Source: Strix aluco
Lineage: Eukaryota; Chordata; Aves; Strigiformes; Strigidae
Reading direction: 5' to 3'
Length of the DNA: 64,000 nt
NCBI RefSeq assembly: GCF_031877795.1
Contig: NC_133935.1
Coordinates: 50,057,330 to 50,121,329, forward strand
The notes beneath the pieces are model-generated. The model made no database searches, was not told where the DNA came from, and saw only the letters and a program-made list of their open reading frames with translations. Shown here piece after piece: positions 12,696 through 24,582 of the stretch. The position numbers and the translations under genes are program-made. Each line of letters begins with the position of its first letter. Positions within the stretch are counted from its first letter, which is position 1.

Positions 12696-15542
12696 GGTAT
12701 AAATTAGCATTCCTACAGAGATCTTACACCTGCAAAATAATATTTAGAGTAGATATTGAGACGCACTAGTCAGCTATTACCTGACCCCATAGCTAATATG
12801 GTAGTGTAAGGGTCTGGTATTACATTCAGAATGAAAACAGGGAGACTGTGCTGAATTCCTGATACCTACAGCAAGGGCTGGCAGCAGTTCCCCAAGAAGA
12901 TGAGCTACTGAGATGCACCATGACTGACACATGGAAGACACGGAGAGCAAGGGTCTCCCGTGAGTGCTGGTGTAAGCGTATATCCAGAGTGTGATGGCGG
13001 ATAGTGAGCTGGGAAGGTTGGAGCATTTTGACTCAATATTAAGCTCAGGGGCACATGCAAGCCAGGCCCTCAGCCATATGTGGAGAGTGTGTGAATCACA
13101 GCCTTTCACAAACTCACAAGATTTATTTATTGTTCAGACTCCCCACTCCAGTGGAAGGTAGGGTGCACCATTTCTGTCTGCTATTTGGGCACTGGGACTG
13201 CAAATGAATAATTTCTCAGTCTCTTGCCATCCTGCTACTGCATTTCTTATGGGATTATTTATGCTTTTCTTTCTTCTTTGGTCCTATTCTTCAGCTGGAA
13301 TGATTCTTTTTTCACACCTTAAGGCTGTCTGTTTTAACTTCCAGCATTTGATGGAAGGTCTTTACTTTGAATAGGTTGAGGATAGATTTGGCAATCCTTT
13401 TAACAACTTTTCTAAATTTTTGCCTAATAATGTGTCTAAGCTCTACCTGAATTCTCCTTAAACTGTATGCATACTGAGCTGTAGTACACATCTATTTGTT
13501 GCTAAATGTTTTCTCCCCTTCTGGTAAACAACCTTCTTGTCCCTCCCTTATTCTGTGAACTGATTTGCATTTCTACTTTCCTGTCTACTTGAAAGCTGTT
13601 TATTTCACTCACAATGTCATTAGATAAAATTTTATGCTATTTATTTGGGTTTTATAAAAATATTTCCTTCTGTTCTAATGAAACTGTTTCCTTTTAATAC
13701 TTCAGCTGTTAAGAGAACTTGCTGAAGTCCGGTCTCAGAAAAGGATGAAAGAGGAGCATACTTTGACTAAATGTCATGCAGAACATCATCCATGTCCTCC
13801 TAGTGGGATCCTGCCTGCTTTTGCCAATTCAACTGCTTTGTCTTGATATAGTTCCCGTAATCAAATAAATCCAGGAGCAGCTCTTGAGTTGGAAATTATG
13901 GTGTTTTGGGTAAAATCCTTCTAAGTCTTATTTCCCCTTGTGCAAAGTGGGGGCAGTACAGGTGCTAACAGCAATGTAGCCCCACAGCACACCAGAACAG
14001 GGGGAACATGTTGGGACAGAGCACATATTTGTGCCTGCTAAGTAGCCTTCAGTGGGGATTTCCTTAGCTATCCCTAAAGCTACAGAAACTGGCATACTCA
14101 ATTTGGGCTGAAGCCATGCATGGGAGAAGGTTAGATGGTCCTGACACTCCAGCTGTCTCGTGATTTCTTTAGTGACATAAGCAGTGAGACTTCACTGTGA
14201 AACCTCAAAACTCCATTTTAGTATGAAGTTGAACGAAGCAGACATTTTTTTTGCTGAAAAACATGTTCAGCAAATGTATTGCAAAGTTGTTGTGAGTCCA
14301 TGCACCTACACCGTCGCTCTCAGAGAGGATTTTGTTGACCATTCCAAGGCTTGCAGAGATACACATGTGGTAACTATGGCTTAGCAAAAAAGGAACAAAT
14401 AGCAGAAAGCTACAAGGTCCTTTACAGTAATGGCTAGTTTTTCTGTTTTCCAACATATAGCAATTAAATCTTCTCATCTTGTTAGTGTTATCTTGATAAT
14501 ATATAATCTATAATATTTTTACTTTGATACTGTCCTCTTAAACCTCCATTGCATTATAGGACAGACATTCAGGTACACACAAACCTAACCTTTTAACCTT
14601 TTACTGTTAAAAGTGTAGGTAATAAAAATGGACACTTGTCTAAAAGTTACACCTTAAGTCAATAGGAGTTGGATTTTAAGTGAAGGATTTAGGGAAATCC
14701 TAAATCTTGCATTATGGAGACGTTAAGATTAAATAACAGAGTGGTGTCTTCTGGCCTTCAGATCTATTAATCTCATTCTTACACTGCATAGAAATCCTGC
14801 CTGATACCCAGCCTAATTAAAATCAGTGCAAACCTTGTGTTAATTTCAGTGGGTCACGGATTGATTTCTAACATCTGGCTTATGTTATTTAGGTTGTAAA
14901 CTCTCTGAGGCACTGGGCTTTAAGAGTCTTCAGTCATAGCATGCCAAATACAGTGGGGTCCTGGCCAGCGGTTAGTATTGCCCTTGTGTTTATTTTGTTT
15001 TTACAGTTAGTAAAAGCTTCATCAAGATAAGATTATTTTAGCTTGATGTTACTCCATTATAAATTCAGATTCGCACCTTAGGCAACAGAATTTGTATACC
15101 TGTCGAAGCTATATATTAAATGACACATTTTTTGCATAGGATATTCTTCTGCAGTTTCACAGCTATAACCCAATTTTACTGGGCAGCTTTAATTGCACCT
15201 ATATGATGTGATGTGTTGTGCTTTGAACTGTGATTTTACATTGCCACTTTCACTGTCTGCAAAGTTCATATTTTTCCCCCAAATTTTTTTGTAGCTGTCA
15301 TATGGTGGGTCTCCTCTCTCTTATGATTTGTCCTAGCACATAGTGATCTCTGTGCTGTACTAATTTTGTGCTATTGTGTTTTTTTCTTTATATCTTTCAC
15401 TGTATCCTCTCCCACCCTATTTAAAATCCTGATTTGCAAAGAATGTATGTGCCATCTCACTGAAACCAGTGAAGTTCTGCACTGGTTGCACTGGTTGCAC
15501 CTTCTTATTGCAGGCTGTGGACCACAGCCTATCTTGACTGTT
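12696..15542. other. Intergenic, nothing recognised
   Basis: Non-coding, AT-rich DNA between two solo LTRs. I saw no exon, RNA gene or repeat family I can name. A short 9-bp triplication-like stretch (TTGCACTGG repeats) lies near 15,480-15,500. Confidence 0.5.
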
Positions 15543-16085
15543 TGTTATGGTTTAACCCCAGCTGACAATTAAGCACTACACAGCCACTCGCTCACTCTTC
15601 CCCCACTCAGTGGGATGGGGAAGAATTGGGAGAAAAAAAAGGAAAACTCATAGCTTGAGATAAAGGCAGTTTAATATGACAGAAAAGGAAGGGAAAATAA
15701 TAATAACAAGAGAATATACAAAACAAAGGATGCACAATACAATTGGTCACCACCCACTGACTGATGCCCAGCCAGACCCCAAGTCACAGTGCCCTCTGGC
15801 TAACTCTCCCCAGTTTATATACTGAATATGAGGTATGGAATACCCCTTTGGCTCATTTGGGTCAGCTGTCCTTGCTGTGTCCCCTCCCAGCTTCTTGTGC
15901 ACTCCCAGTCTCTGTTGGCAGGACAGTATGAAAAGCTGAAGAGTCCTTGACTTAGTGTAAATGCTGCTTAGCAACAACTAAACCATCAGTGTGTTATCAA
16001 CATTATTCTCATCCTAAATCCAAAACACAGCACCATACCAGCTACTAGGAAGAAAATTAACTTTATTCCAGCTAAAACCAAGACA
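15543..16085 (-). mobile_element. Solo LTR, ERVL-like, minus orientation
   Basis: The element is bounded by TG…CA and by a perfect 5-bp target duplication, CTGTT, at 15,538-15,542 and 16,086-16,090. Read on the minus strand it starts TGTCTTGGTTTTAGCTGG and continues with TTAATTTTCTTCCTAGTAGC, a stretch nearly identical to the start of the plus-strand LTR at 18,573. The two are therefore members of one family in opposite orientations. No gag, pol or env remains. A 5-bp duplication and this LTR type are what I expect from avian ERVL-class elements. Confidence 0.9.
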
Positions 16086-16090
16086 CTGTT

Positions 16091-18567
16091 TTATGACTCA
16101 TTTATTTCTCTGTGATGTATTTCTGTGACTTTGCCATTTCTCTGTATACGTATAAAAATTAAGTATAACTATTGAGATAGAAAAAGAAAAAAAGTGCATG
16201 TATATGTGTGTGCACTGATTATTACTTCATCTGAATTAGTAAAATATGGACTATAAACCCATGTCTCTCTGGAGAAAGATGCTCCCCTGGAGGAAGAGGG
16301 GATAGAAAAACAGAGCCTTTTAAAGCACTTGGCCACTCTGCCACCTCTGTCACAAGTCAGTCATGCATGAGATATCAAGCTGTCACAGATTTTTGACACT
16401 GGCCCACACTTAAAACATGTTTGAAATACCAAGCATTTGAGAAGTCTTGTTGAAGTTGGAGAGAGTCATTGTGTATCTGAAATCGTCCACATGGTTCCTT
16501 GGGCCATACTGGCCTGAAGGTATATTTGCACCATGGCTGTCGTGTTAAACATATGCTGGTCACACACAAACTCCTGGCAGTTCCTTTAGTGTCTCAAAGG
16601 CCCGTGTTCTCCACAGCAGACAGCAAGAATTTGCTCTGATTTTTTCCATTTGAAGTTCCCACCACTGCACCCCACTGGTGGAGCCCAGCACCAAAGCAGC
16701 CAGATTTTGATTGCTGGGACATGGGGACCTGATATGGACAGATTTCCATGACACCTTGTAAAGGCACCCAAAGCCTGTCTACAGCAATGTTTGCTCCATT
16801 TTAAGCACCAACACTGTTCCCACATTGTTAAGACAGCTCTAAAACTTCCCACTGTAGAGAAGACCAAAGACTTCGGGCTTCCTCACCCATCTTCCCTATC
16901 ACACATCGCATGGAAACAACTTTTGCCTGGGGCTCCTATTTTTACATCCATTTGTGATTCTGTAGTTCTGCTGCAACAGAAAAAAAACCTGCCAGAACTC
17001 AATTTTAGTCACTTTGTACACTCCAGATTCATCAAAATATTTATCCTTTCTATTTTCTAATCAGTTTAGCTTTCTTATTGGGTGTTAAGTCCTTTCCCCA
17101 CTCCCCGAATCTCCAAGCCTGCAGAGACTGCCTCATATTTTACAGTGACTTAATCGATGCTTTATAGAAACTTTCACTCAAAATATGCAAGAACAAGATA
17201 CAGTGTGTGGGAGCACAGACCACATTGTAAGACACACAAATTAAATAAAAGTTCCAATTCACATGTAATGAATGCATGCAATTCTGGAAGCTTTGCAATT
17301 ATTTCTTCCAAAACTGGAAGAAGTTATGCAAGCTTAAAATGGCAGACAGTCAGTTTATGCAAAATATCTCTTAGGCTGTCCAGGGAAATCTTACAATTCC
17401 CTTCACAAATATAAGAAAAAACAACAATTATACATTAATATAAACCCCATGCTGAAGTCAACTTACAATTTAAAATGCTGTGCTCCAAAACAATAAAATA
17501 TGAAGAAATACGGGCAAATCAGGTATTTAATAGACCAGCAATTGTATTTTAATTAGGCTGTGCATTTATAAAATGACATAAAATTATATCCAGTGAATAA
17601 TTAATTCTAAAAGGACTATTTTTATATATATTACTTAGAAGTAACTCTGAAATTACTATGGGAGAAAATGCTACTGTGAGGATCTTTCACTTCATCCCAT
17701 TCTTTCCAGCATTGAAGCAACTGGAGCCTTATGTACTTCACCTGCAATGCAAAATCACCTACCATCTTGCCCAAAGAAAATGTTTATTATACACCACCAC
17801 CAGTGGTTCAGGCAAGAAGGCTCTGGAGAGTGCTGAGGTGCTGGAGGAGGATGGACTTTGCAGACAGCACTGGAGTTAGACCCCTGCTCTGCACTGAGAT
17901 TAAGCAGCACTGCTCCAGGAGACCCATTCAATTTTGTGGCTGTGCTCATCTGTGCCACAGATTGAGTAGCCCTGCTGATGCCTGTGGAACCTCTCACAGG
18001 TCAGAGCCTGGCTGATCCGAGCACCAGGGACTCAGGTAGGATCTGCTCAGGTATGACATCCATCTAGTCAGAGTGTGAGAATGAGCCTGTATTTCTGCTG
18101 AATAAGCAAAAGCTCACAACATGGTGTTTAGGCTGGCTTGCTCCATAGGCATCCCTTGCATCTCAGGGCACCATTTGAGACATCTGGCCTTGCTTACCTA
18201 CCCGCCTGCTGCATGATGAGATGCAGTGTTTGTAGGATGCTGACCTGGGAGACCAGCCTACTGAGATCGCCCACCACTCTGAAAAAAAGCACCAGTTTTG
18301 AGATGCCACCAGCATCTTAACACTACACAGCATTGCTCCATCCTAATTTCTCCACTTCCTGGAAGCATTCTGCAAACTGTGCTGAGCAGGGCATTACCCA
18401 TACTTGGCAGCAGTCTCTAAAACAGCAATGCCATGCATGCAGTCTACCACCCATTCCTTCCCGTCATGAATCCCATCCAGCAAGACATGGTACACGTGGA
18501 TGCAAACTACTTCCCTGTTTCTCATCCTAGTCCTGGGCAGAGAGGATACAGCTAGAGCTGTAGTTCT
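16091..18567. other. Intergenic, nothing recognised
   Basis: No coding exon, RNA gene or named repeat was seen. The segment near 17,520-17,640 is strongly AT-rich; 17,800-18,050 is more GC-rich but has no conserved open frame. Confidence 0.5.
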
Positions 18568-18572
18568 CTACT

Positions 18573-19169
18573 TGTGCTGGTTTTGGATGGGATAGAGTTA
18601 ATTTTCTTCCTAGTAGCTAGTATGGGGCTATGTTTTCAATTTGTGTTGAAAACAGTGTTGGTAATACAGAGATGTTTTTGTTATTGCTGAGCAGTGCTTA
18701 CACAGAGTCAAGGCCTTTTCTGCTTCTCACCCCACCCCACCCCACCAGCGAGCAGGCTGGGGGTGCGCAAGGAGTTGGGAGGGGACACAGCCGGAACAGC
18801 TGACCCCAACTGACCAAAGGGATATCCCAGACCATATGATGTCATGCTCAGCGTATGAAGCTGAGGGAAGACGAAGGAAGTGGGGGACGTTCAGAGTGAT
18901 GGTGTTTGTCTTCCCAAGTAACCGTTAAGCGTGATGGAGCCCTGCTTTCCTGGAGATGGCTGAACACCTGCCTGCCGATGGGAAGTAGTGAATGAATTCC
19001 TTGTTTTTCTTTGCTTGCGTGCGCAGATTTTTCTTTACCTATTAATCTGTCTTTATCTCAACCCACGAGTTTTCTCACTTTTACCCTTCTGATTCTATCC
19101 CCCATCCCATGGAGGGGGAGTGACTGAGTGAGCGGCTGTGTGTGACTTAGTTGGGGTTAAACCACGACA
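18573..19169 (+). mobile_element. Solo LTR, ERVL-like, plus orientation
   Basis: The element starts TGTGCTGGTTTTGGATGGG, ends GGGTTAAACCACGACA, and is flanked by a near-perfect 5-bp target duplication (CTACT at 18,568-18,572; CTAGT at 19,170-19,174). It contains a CCCCA-rich tract near 18,732-18,746 and a purine-rich GGAGGGGGAG block near the 3' end. It shares its 5' region with the minus-strand LTR at 15,543-16,085 and is about 50 bp longer. No internal retroviral sequence remains. Confidence 0.9.
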
Positions 19170-19174
19170 CTAGT

Positions 19175-20899
19175 CCACCCTCTAGTGCTGTACTGAGGCA
19201 TAGTTAAAGTAGCAGCAGGGGGGGTGGGACTGTCCCTTTCTCAGACCTTCAGTCACCTTACACCCATGTGCTTCTCCAAATATCAGCTTCACCTGTGCCT
19301 AAACCAGGCCAAAGTGACAAAAAAAGATCAAAGACACTGGTGTAATCACTATCAAATGTAGACATACCAAAAATACATCAGAGTTCATTAAAACTGAGTA
19401 AATTTACCACTTCCTTAATTTTTTAGTGCCAAAGGAGCTGATGTCATTCGGTGGCTGTTCTTCACTCCTGCAAGACCATGACAATCTTGTTTTAATGCTG
19501 CAGTCAAGTAAAAGAAGGTCACAAGCTCTTGGATGCTCAAGGAAGCATGGTCTTTTCAGAGCTAGGCTGGAGAAATGGCACATTGCCAGTCCCCTTTCAG
19601 TGGCAATTTTTCTGCTGATCCTTAAGCTCTTTTGTTTTTCTGTCCAGTCACAGGAATGTGACTTCAAAACCACTGTGCTCAAGAGGAAGGTTCTTTGCTC
19701 ACTTGTCTGTTTTGGGAGTAGAGAACAGAAAGTTTTCTACAGGTATACTTTAATGGCAGGAGCCTGAAAGAGGAAACAATGTGGAAAACTTGAAAGATCT
19801 TTGATGACTGACAGTGAAACTCAAAGTATAGAGAGAATTTTCTAGTGTCCACTGCCTAAAAAAACAATTAGATGGAGACACAGTCATTGCGAGTGAGAAT
19901 AGCAGGAAATCCCAAAGCTGATCTCCATGATACTGTGTCTTGAAACAGTGCAAGGGAAGTGCAGGTGTTCAAGAGCCACAAAAATGAAGCTGTGAGAAAC
20001 CACTCTTATTCCAACTATGCTCGAGCTCTTCTCTCCCTTGTGCATTCTCCGTCTGATTTCCTACATCTCTCACCATGTTTCCTTTTAACCTTTAGTTGCT
20101 TGTTCTACTCCCAAATTCCTCCCTTCTGTATTCCCTACTGCCCTTTTAGCAATCCTCTGAATACCTTCCTCCTTCCTTTTCAGTCGCATATGGTCACATA
20201 CAAGAAATCAGAAAGTGGATGACTATTTAGCTTGAAGGAGACAGAAAATCTTTCAGAGAGTCTAAGAGGTTTAACTCAGATCAAACACATTATCAATGCA
20301 AAGTAATCCAAATTCCTCTTACATGAATATATAAAAATATGCATCATTTGCATGAATATATATAACATGGATGCAGGACTTTCAAATGAGATCTTCACAT
20401 CACTAAATCAGCCAGGAAAAAAACACTTTCACTCTTTGATACACTGATGATTTGCTAATAATGTTGTTAAGCACAAGGGCCCCTCCTTAACAAGTTTTAA
20501 TGCTGGTGGCACAAAGAATTGCACGAAGACCAGGACCGGTTACAAAAGCTATGATGCTGCTGCCACCTGAGGTTTTTTTCTGGAAATACATCCCTTGTGT
20601 GGAAGGGGTTGCACAAAAATTGGGGTATAGATGGAAAAGGCAATCCGAGGCTCATTAGTGCCAGAAGAGCCTCGCCAATGCAAGAAGAGACTGTCCTCAT
20701 AGGCAGCCTCAAGCTAACACTTTTTCCAACACTGCACAAGAGCTGTATAAGCTGCTCTCAGCACATACTACTGTCAGCAAGGGCAGTTCTGCCCTTCTCA
20801 CTGCCCTCACCAGCCTGGGCCTCCTCCTTGCCTTGTGCTGGCACCAGTGCTTTTGCAACCTCCAGCTGAGACAGATCAGAGAAGTGATCCAACTAAAAT
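19175..20899. other. Intergenic, nothing recognised
   Basis: No exon or named repeat was identified. Opposed open frames at about 19,400-19,770 and 20,500-20,870 overlap on both strands, carry no domain I recognise and look like chance. Confidence 0.45.
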
Positions 20900-21432
20900 C
20901 GAATGGTTTTTAGACAGCATCTAGAATACCGCATGCAGATCTGGGTTCCCCAGTACAAGAAGAAGGTATCAATGAACTGCAGTACATTTAGCAGAGGGCC
21001 ACCACGATGGTCAGACCCGGAGCACTTGCCCTGTGAGAAGAGGCTGAGAGACCAGAGCTTCTTCATCCTGGGAAAGAGATGGCTTGAGGGGGAGCTTATA
21101 GCGGCTTTCCAGTACCTATGAGGACGTTATCAAGAGAGAGGCAGGCTTTTCCCTGCACTGCTCAGTCAAAGGGCAAGAGACAAGGAGCATAAGTTGAAAG
21201 AAGAGGTTCAGACTGGCTATATGGAAAACCTTTTTCACCATGAGGGACAGTCAGGCAGGGCTAAAGCTGCCCAGAGAGCTTGTGCAGTTGCCATCCTTGG
21301 AAGTTTTCAAAACCAGTCTAGACAAAGCCCTGAGCAACCTTGTCTGATCTCACAGCTGAGCCTGCTTGGAACAGAGTAGGACTAGAGACCTCCTGAGGTC
21401 CCTACCAGCCTTAATTATCCTGTGATCCTATG
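20900..21432 (+). mobile_element. CR1 LINE 3' fragment, decayed, plus strand
   Basis: Translated in pieces on the plus strand, the segment shows the C-terminal end of CR1 ORF2: a PLWAP-like start, then matches to EERLRELxLxxLxKRRLxGxLI, and a LPREVVxxPSLEVFKTxLD-like block near 21,260-21,340. Frame changes and stops show that it is old. The 3' end near TGTGATCCTATGA is a diverged version of the CR1 tail. It is 5'-truncated, as is usual for CR1. Confidence 0.8.
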
Positions 21433-21829
21433 ACCCTTAAGCCAGTTGTGTCCTCATAGATCTTTGTAGCTGTGTGATCTGTTTCAACTTCATATGCAAA
21501 AAGATGTCTAGCTGCTTCTATTGCAAAGTAACCAGCTAAAGTGAAGGCATTCCATCGTTACCATGTTGGCAATCTTTAAAACCAGAATACTGGACAACTC
21601 TTGCATAAGCTGCGGTCCACACGCACTGCCAGCATGGCTGGGACCTCTTCCCACTTCACACACAGACATCAGTGTTGAGCAGCACATTAGCAATACTAGT
21701 GCCTGAGTCCATATAGTCCTGATATAGCATGTGACAGAGATGCAGTTAGGGAAAATGAATGGGGTTTTTGAAAAGACCAGTAAATATAAAAAAATATATT
21801 TAATTATATATATTTGGTCATCTTCCCAT

Positions 21830-22100
21830 CTTCTACTGTTGGTATCTGATTTTAGTTGGTAAAGATCATGCTGTCATTTGTGCCCAACTTTTGATCTGGT
21901 TCCTGGCTTTCTCCTACTGCTGTAAAATACCATTTTAATCATAAATCATCTCGTACAAATTTCTCCCACTGTGGACCTCAGCTTTGCACGTGATGTACAC
22001 TGACATATTAGACCAAGCATTTGCAAGCATGAATCAAATTTACTTTTCTCTGTCATGTTCACCATCACATCTTTCTGGCTAGGAAAAGTATAACCCAGTT
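21830..22100 (-). pseudogene. IRAK3: IRAK3 exon 9 and C-terminal remnant
   Basis: The minus strand holds ILFLARKM near 22,070-22,095, comparable to LSFLDKKV, followed in another frame by FDSCLQMLGLICQCTSRAKL and then RSTVGEI. The latter matches the human stretch with CLAGRCAATRAKLRPSMDEVL. A TGA follows where human has Leu, and weak agreement continues to a WEDD motif near 21,845. The intron to exon 8 would be only about 60 bp, so DNA has probably been lost here. The true C-terminus was not found. Confidence 0.8.
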
Positions 22101-22158
22101 ACATTTAAAAATCAGAAAATTAGGAACATAGCATGCCTTTTTGAACTGTGACTCTCAC

Positions 22159-22219
22159 CAACAGAGTGTTTTGGACTCTTTATCTCTGCTTCAAAGCCTG
22201 TCAAAACTTCCATTATATC
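22159..22219 (-). pseudogene. IRAK3: IRAK3 exon 8 remnant
   Basis: A short exon, open on the minus strand: DIMEVLTGFEAEIKSPKHSV against human VIMEVLTGCRVVLDDPKHIQ. The acceptor is TTTTAG before 22,219 and the donor is GTTG|gtgaga after 22,159. It is 61 nt long, close to what the human exon needs. MEVLTG is fully kept, which makes this one of the clearest matches. Confidence 0.92.
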
Positions 22220-22496
22220 CTAAAATAGTATAAAATAAAGTGATGTTATTTTTTGAGATCATAAAATATTAATAAACCATGAATAACCAACTACAGCTAT
22301 TAAATATCTTTTAATAGCTATCTTTTTTTAGCAAATTATTTTATTCTTTATTGCTTAAATTCCTTATAACAGTGAAATCATTGCACAATATTTAACAGTA
22401 AATCAAATAATGCTAAAAGATTAAGATCATTCCCTGTCCCAATCAGATAATTTAGAAAAAAGATTTGCTCATTGGTTTACAGAAGTTGATATTTGC

Positions 22497-22687
22497 TATT
22501 CCATAGCTGTAGACATAATTTTACAGAGAGTTTGCCCCATTTTAATAAATCCTCTGGTATGTATCTCCAGAACTTTCTGGTATCCATACTTTCAGTGCAA
22601 ATTTGAAGTACCACATGGGATCTCAGACATGACACAGCAAAATCTGATCATTTTGGTTGATTATGGTCATCCAAAAGTATGTTTGTA
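22497..22687 (-). pseudogene. IRAK3: IRAK3 exon 7 remnant with TGA and 2-nt deletion
   Basis: This encodes the catalytic-loop and activation-segment region. The minus strand reads TNILLDDHNQPK, stop, SDFAVSCLRSH, then RYIPEDLLKWGKLSVK. These align closely with human ANILLDDQFQPK-L-TDFAMAHFRSH and WYMPEEYIRQGKLSIK. The TGA at 22,648-22,650 sits where Leu precedes the DFG-like triplet. After LSVK the match continues as YVYSYGI in another frame, so 2 nt are missing near 22,520. The exon is about 8 nt shorter than human. The acceptor TTCTAG at 22,689-22,688 is intact; the donor position reads GC instead of GT. Confidence 0.96.
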
Positions 22688-23399
22688 CTAGAATTATATA
22701 TAGATGTATATAGCTTATATAAGAGAACAGGGCAGGGAGAAAGAAGCGAGGGAGGGTGAAAAATCAGTCAAAGCAAATTCAATGCTTACATTTTCCTAAT
22801 GCATCAAGTTCTTCCTGTTTATTATATTAATATTTTATTGTGCATTATAGTTCCAGTTAAGCAATCCCATTTATGTACGTGCTGGAAGAACAAGCTGAAA
22901 GAGTCTATCACTTTCAGTGAGATTCCTTAAAATTTTTCAAGTTGAGCAGATGCTTAAAATAAGCATATGATGGGTCAGTGCCTAACCGCACTGTTCGGTA
23001 TTTATTATTAGTAGTGCATGGCTAATGTAATAGATGCTCCCATTCTAAATTCTCTCTTCAGCTGCGCATAAATTCCAAAACCAAACTCCTTTTTGACCTT
23101 AAATTCCAAATACTTGGTCTTATGCAAAAAGCCAATCTTTATATAATAGTTCCTGTAAAATCCATCCTTCTGAATTCACATTATGTGGAGAAGACAGAAG
23201 TAATTACCATGAAATCTAGCTCAATTTTTTCATTCATATAACTGAGAATAGCCATGAAGTTTCAACCATGGTTGAAATTGCAAAGTTCAGCCTCTTATTT
23301 TACAATGAATCTTCTGCAGATGCACCATGACTCTCACTCACAGGTTCATTGAACTCAACAAAAATTTGAGGAGGATCAAGGTTTCACCTGTATGATATT

Positions 23400-23760
23400 T
23401 AGGGAAGAACTGAGCACCCACAGTCACTGCAAGAGGACAGGAGCCACGTAGACCCCCCACAGGGGATCCCCATGAGGGTGAGCAGTCCAGGGCCCATCCC
23501 ACCAACCCAGCAAGGGAGCAGGGCAAGCTGGGGGGGCGGTCAGAGCCATCCCCCAGCCCAACTACCAGATGTGTTTGTGGTGACACAACAGGTCTGGGAC
23601 CAAGCCGGAAAGTCAGTCTGCAAGTCAGGGTCTGGGTCAACAGGGTTCACAGCCAGGCAGGGCTGGAACAGGGCTGGGGATGGGGTCACCTCCACCATGG
23701 CTAGGGGAGAGACTGACAGCTCCTGGCTGAGCTGAAATGGGATCCCCTGATGCAGCACCA
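23400..23760. other. GC-rich segment in a pseudogene intron
   Basis: This stretch, within the interval between IRAK3 exons 7 and 6, is much more GC-rich than its AT-rich flanks. It has recurring GGGGCTGG, CAGGG and CCCAGC words and overlapping chance open frames on both strands. It resembles interspersed-repeat DNA, but I cannot name a family and found no terminal repeats. Confidence 0.35.
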
Positions 23761-23920
23761 GGTCACTTTAATGCCTTTAATTCTACTAAGAGCTCTTCAC
23801 AAAACTAGGCAACTGGGAAACATTAAATAAATTATTTATTACCCAAAGATTTGAAAACCAAAAAATTTTGACAGAACTAGTAGTTATACTCCATAGAGCA
23901 ATTGCTTTCTAAATATATGT

Positions 23921-24385
23921 CATAGAACCCCAGAATCATAGAATGGTTTGGGTTGGAAGGAACCTTAAAAACCATCTAGTTCCACCCCCCCTGCCACTGG
24001 CAGGGACACCTTCCACTAGATCAGGTTGCTCAAAGCCCCGTCCAATCTGGCCTTGAACACTTCCAGGGAGGGGGCATCCACAGCTTCTCTGGGCAACCTG
24101 CGCCAGTGTCTCACCATCCTCACAGCAAATAATTTCTTCCTTATATCTAATCTAAATCTACCCTCTTTCAGTTTAAAACTGTTACCCCTCATCCTATCAC
24201 TACACTCCCTGATAAAGAGTCCCTCCCCATCTTTCCTGTCGGCCCCCTTTAGGTACTGGAAGGCCACTATAAGGTCTCCCTGGAGCCTTCTCTTCTCCAG
24301 GCTGGACATCCCCAACTCTCTCAGCCTGTCCTCATAAGGGAGGTGCTCCAGCCCCTTGATCATCTTCATGGCCCATGCCATGCGA
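23921..24385 (-). mobile_element. CR1 LINE 3' fragment, relatively fresh, minus strand
   Basis: Read on the minus strand this is the 3' end of a CR1 element. It ends with the typical GGTTTGGGTTGG…ATTCTATGATTCT tail. It keeps an open ORF2 C-terminal frame with GLEHLPYEDRLRELGMSSL, then EKRRLQGDLIVAFQYLKGA, and later HWRRLPREAVDAPSLEVFKA. It is 5'-truncated at about 24,385. The open frame suggests a younger insertion than the CR1 at 20.9 kb. It sits in the intron between IRAK3 exon remnants 6 and 7 in the same orientation as that gene. Confidence 0.93.
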
Positions 24386-24453
24386 GTTCCTACTGATCTG
24401 TCTGTGTATGCATACTACACAGCATGTATGAAAATGTAATTTCTATGACACAC

Positions 24454-24582
24454 CTTGCTATTCTGACACATAAAACAGGGCAGGGCTGGATAGTATGCAA
24501 ATACTGAAAACCTTCAGCTATTCCTATTAATATATTTAATTTGCCAGGATAGTGAGAGAATGTCATGATAAAAACCAAGGCA
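24454..24582 (-). pseudogene. IRAK3: IRAK3 exon 6 remnant with 5-nt deletion
   Basis: This exon carries the hinge and helix-E region of the kinase-like domain. The minus strand reads CLG…LSLSWQI in one frame, then ILIGIAEGFQYLHTIQPC and PVLC in another. Human has CVG, LPWHI, ILIGISKAIHYLHNVQPC and SVIC in a single frame. Counting bases between WQI and ILIG shows 5 nt missing near 24,531-24,541. The splice sites look usable: TTACAG acceptor at 24,584-24,583 and GCAAG|gtgtgt donor. The phase joins correctly to exon 7. A CR1 insertion lies only about 70 bp further along. Confidence 0.93.

Noticed and set aside
1-21800. HELB exons expected by synteny
   Set aside because: No helicase motif (for example GKGGCGKTT-like or DEGSLV-like) could be read in the open frames of either strand.
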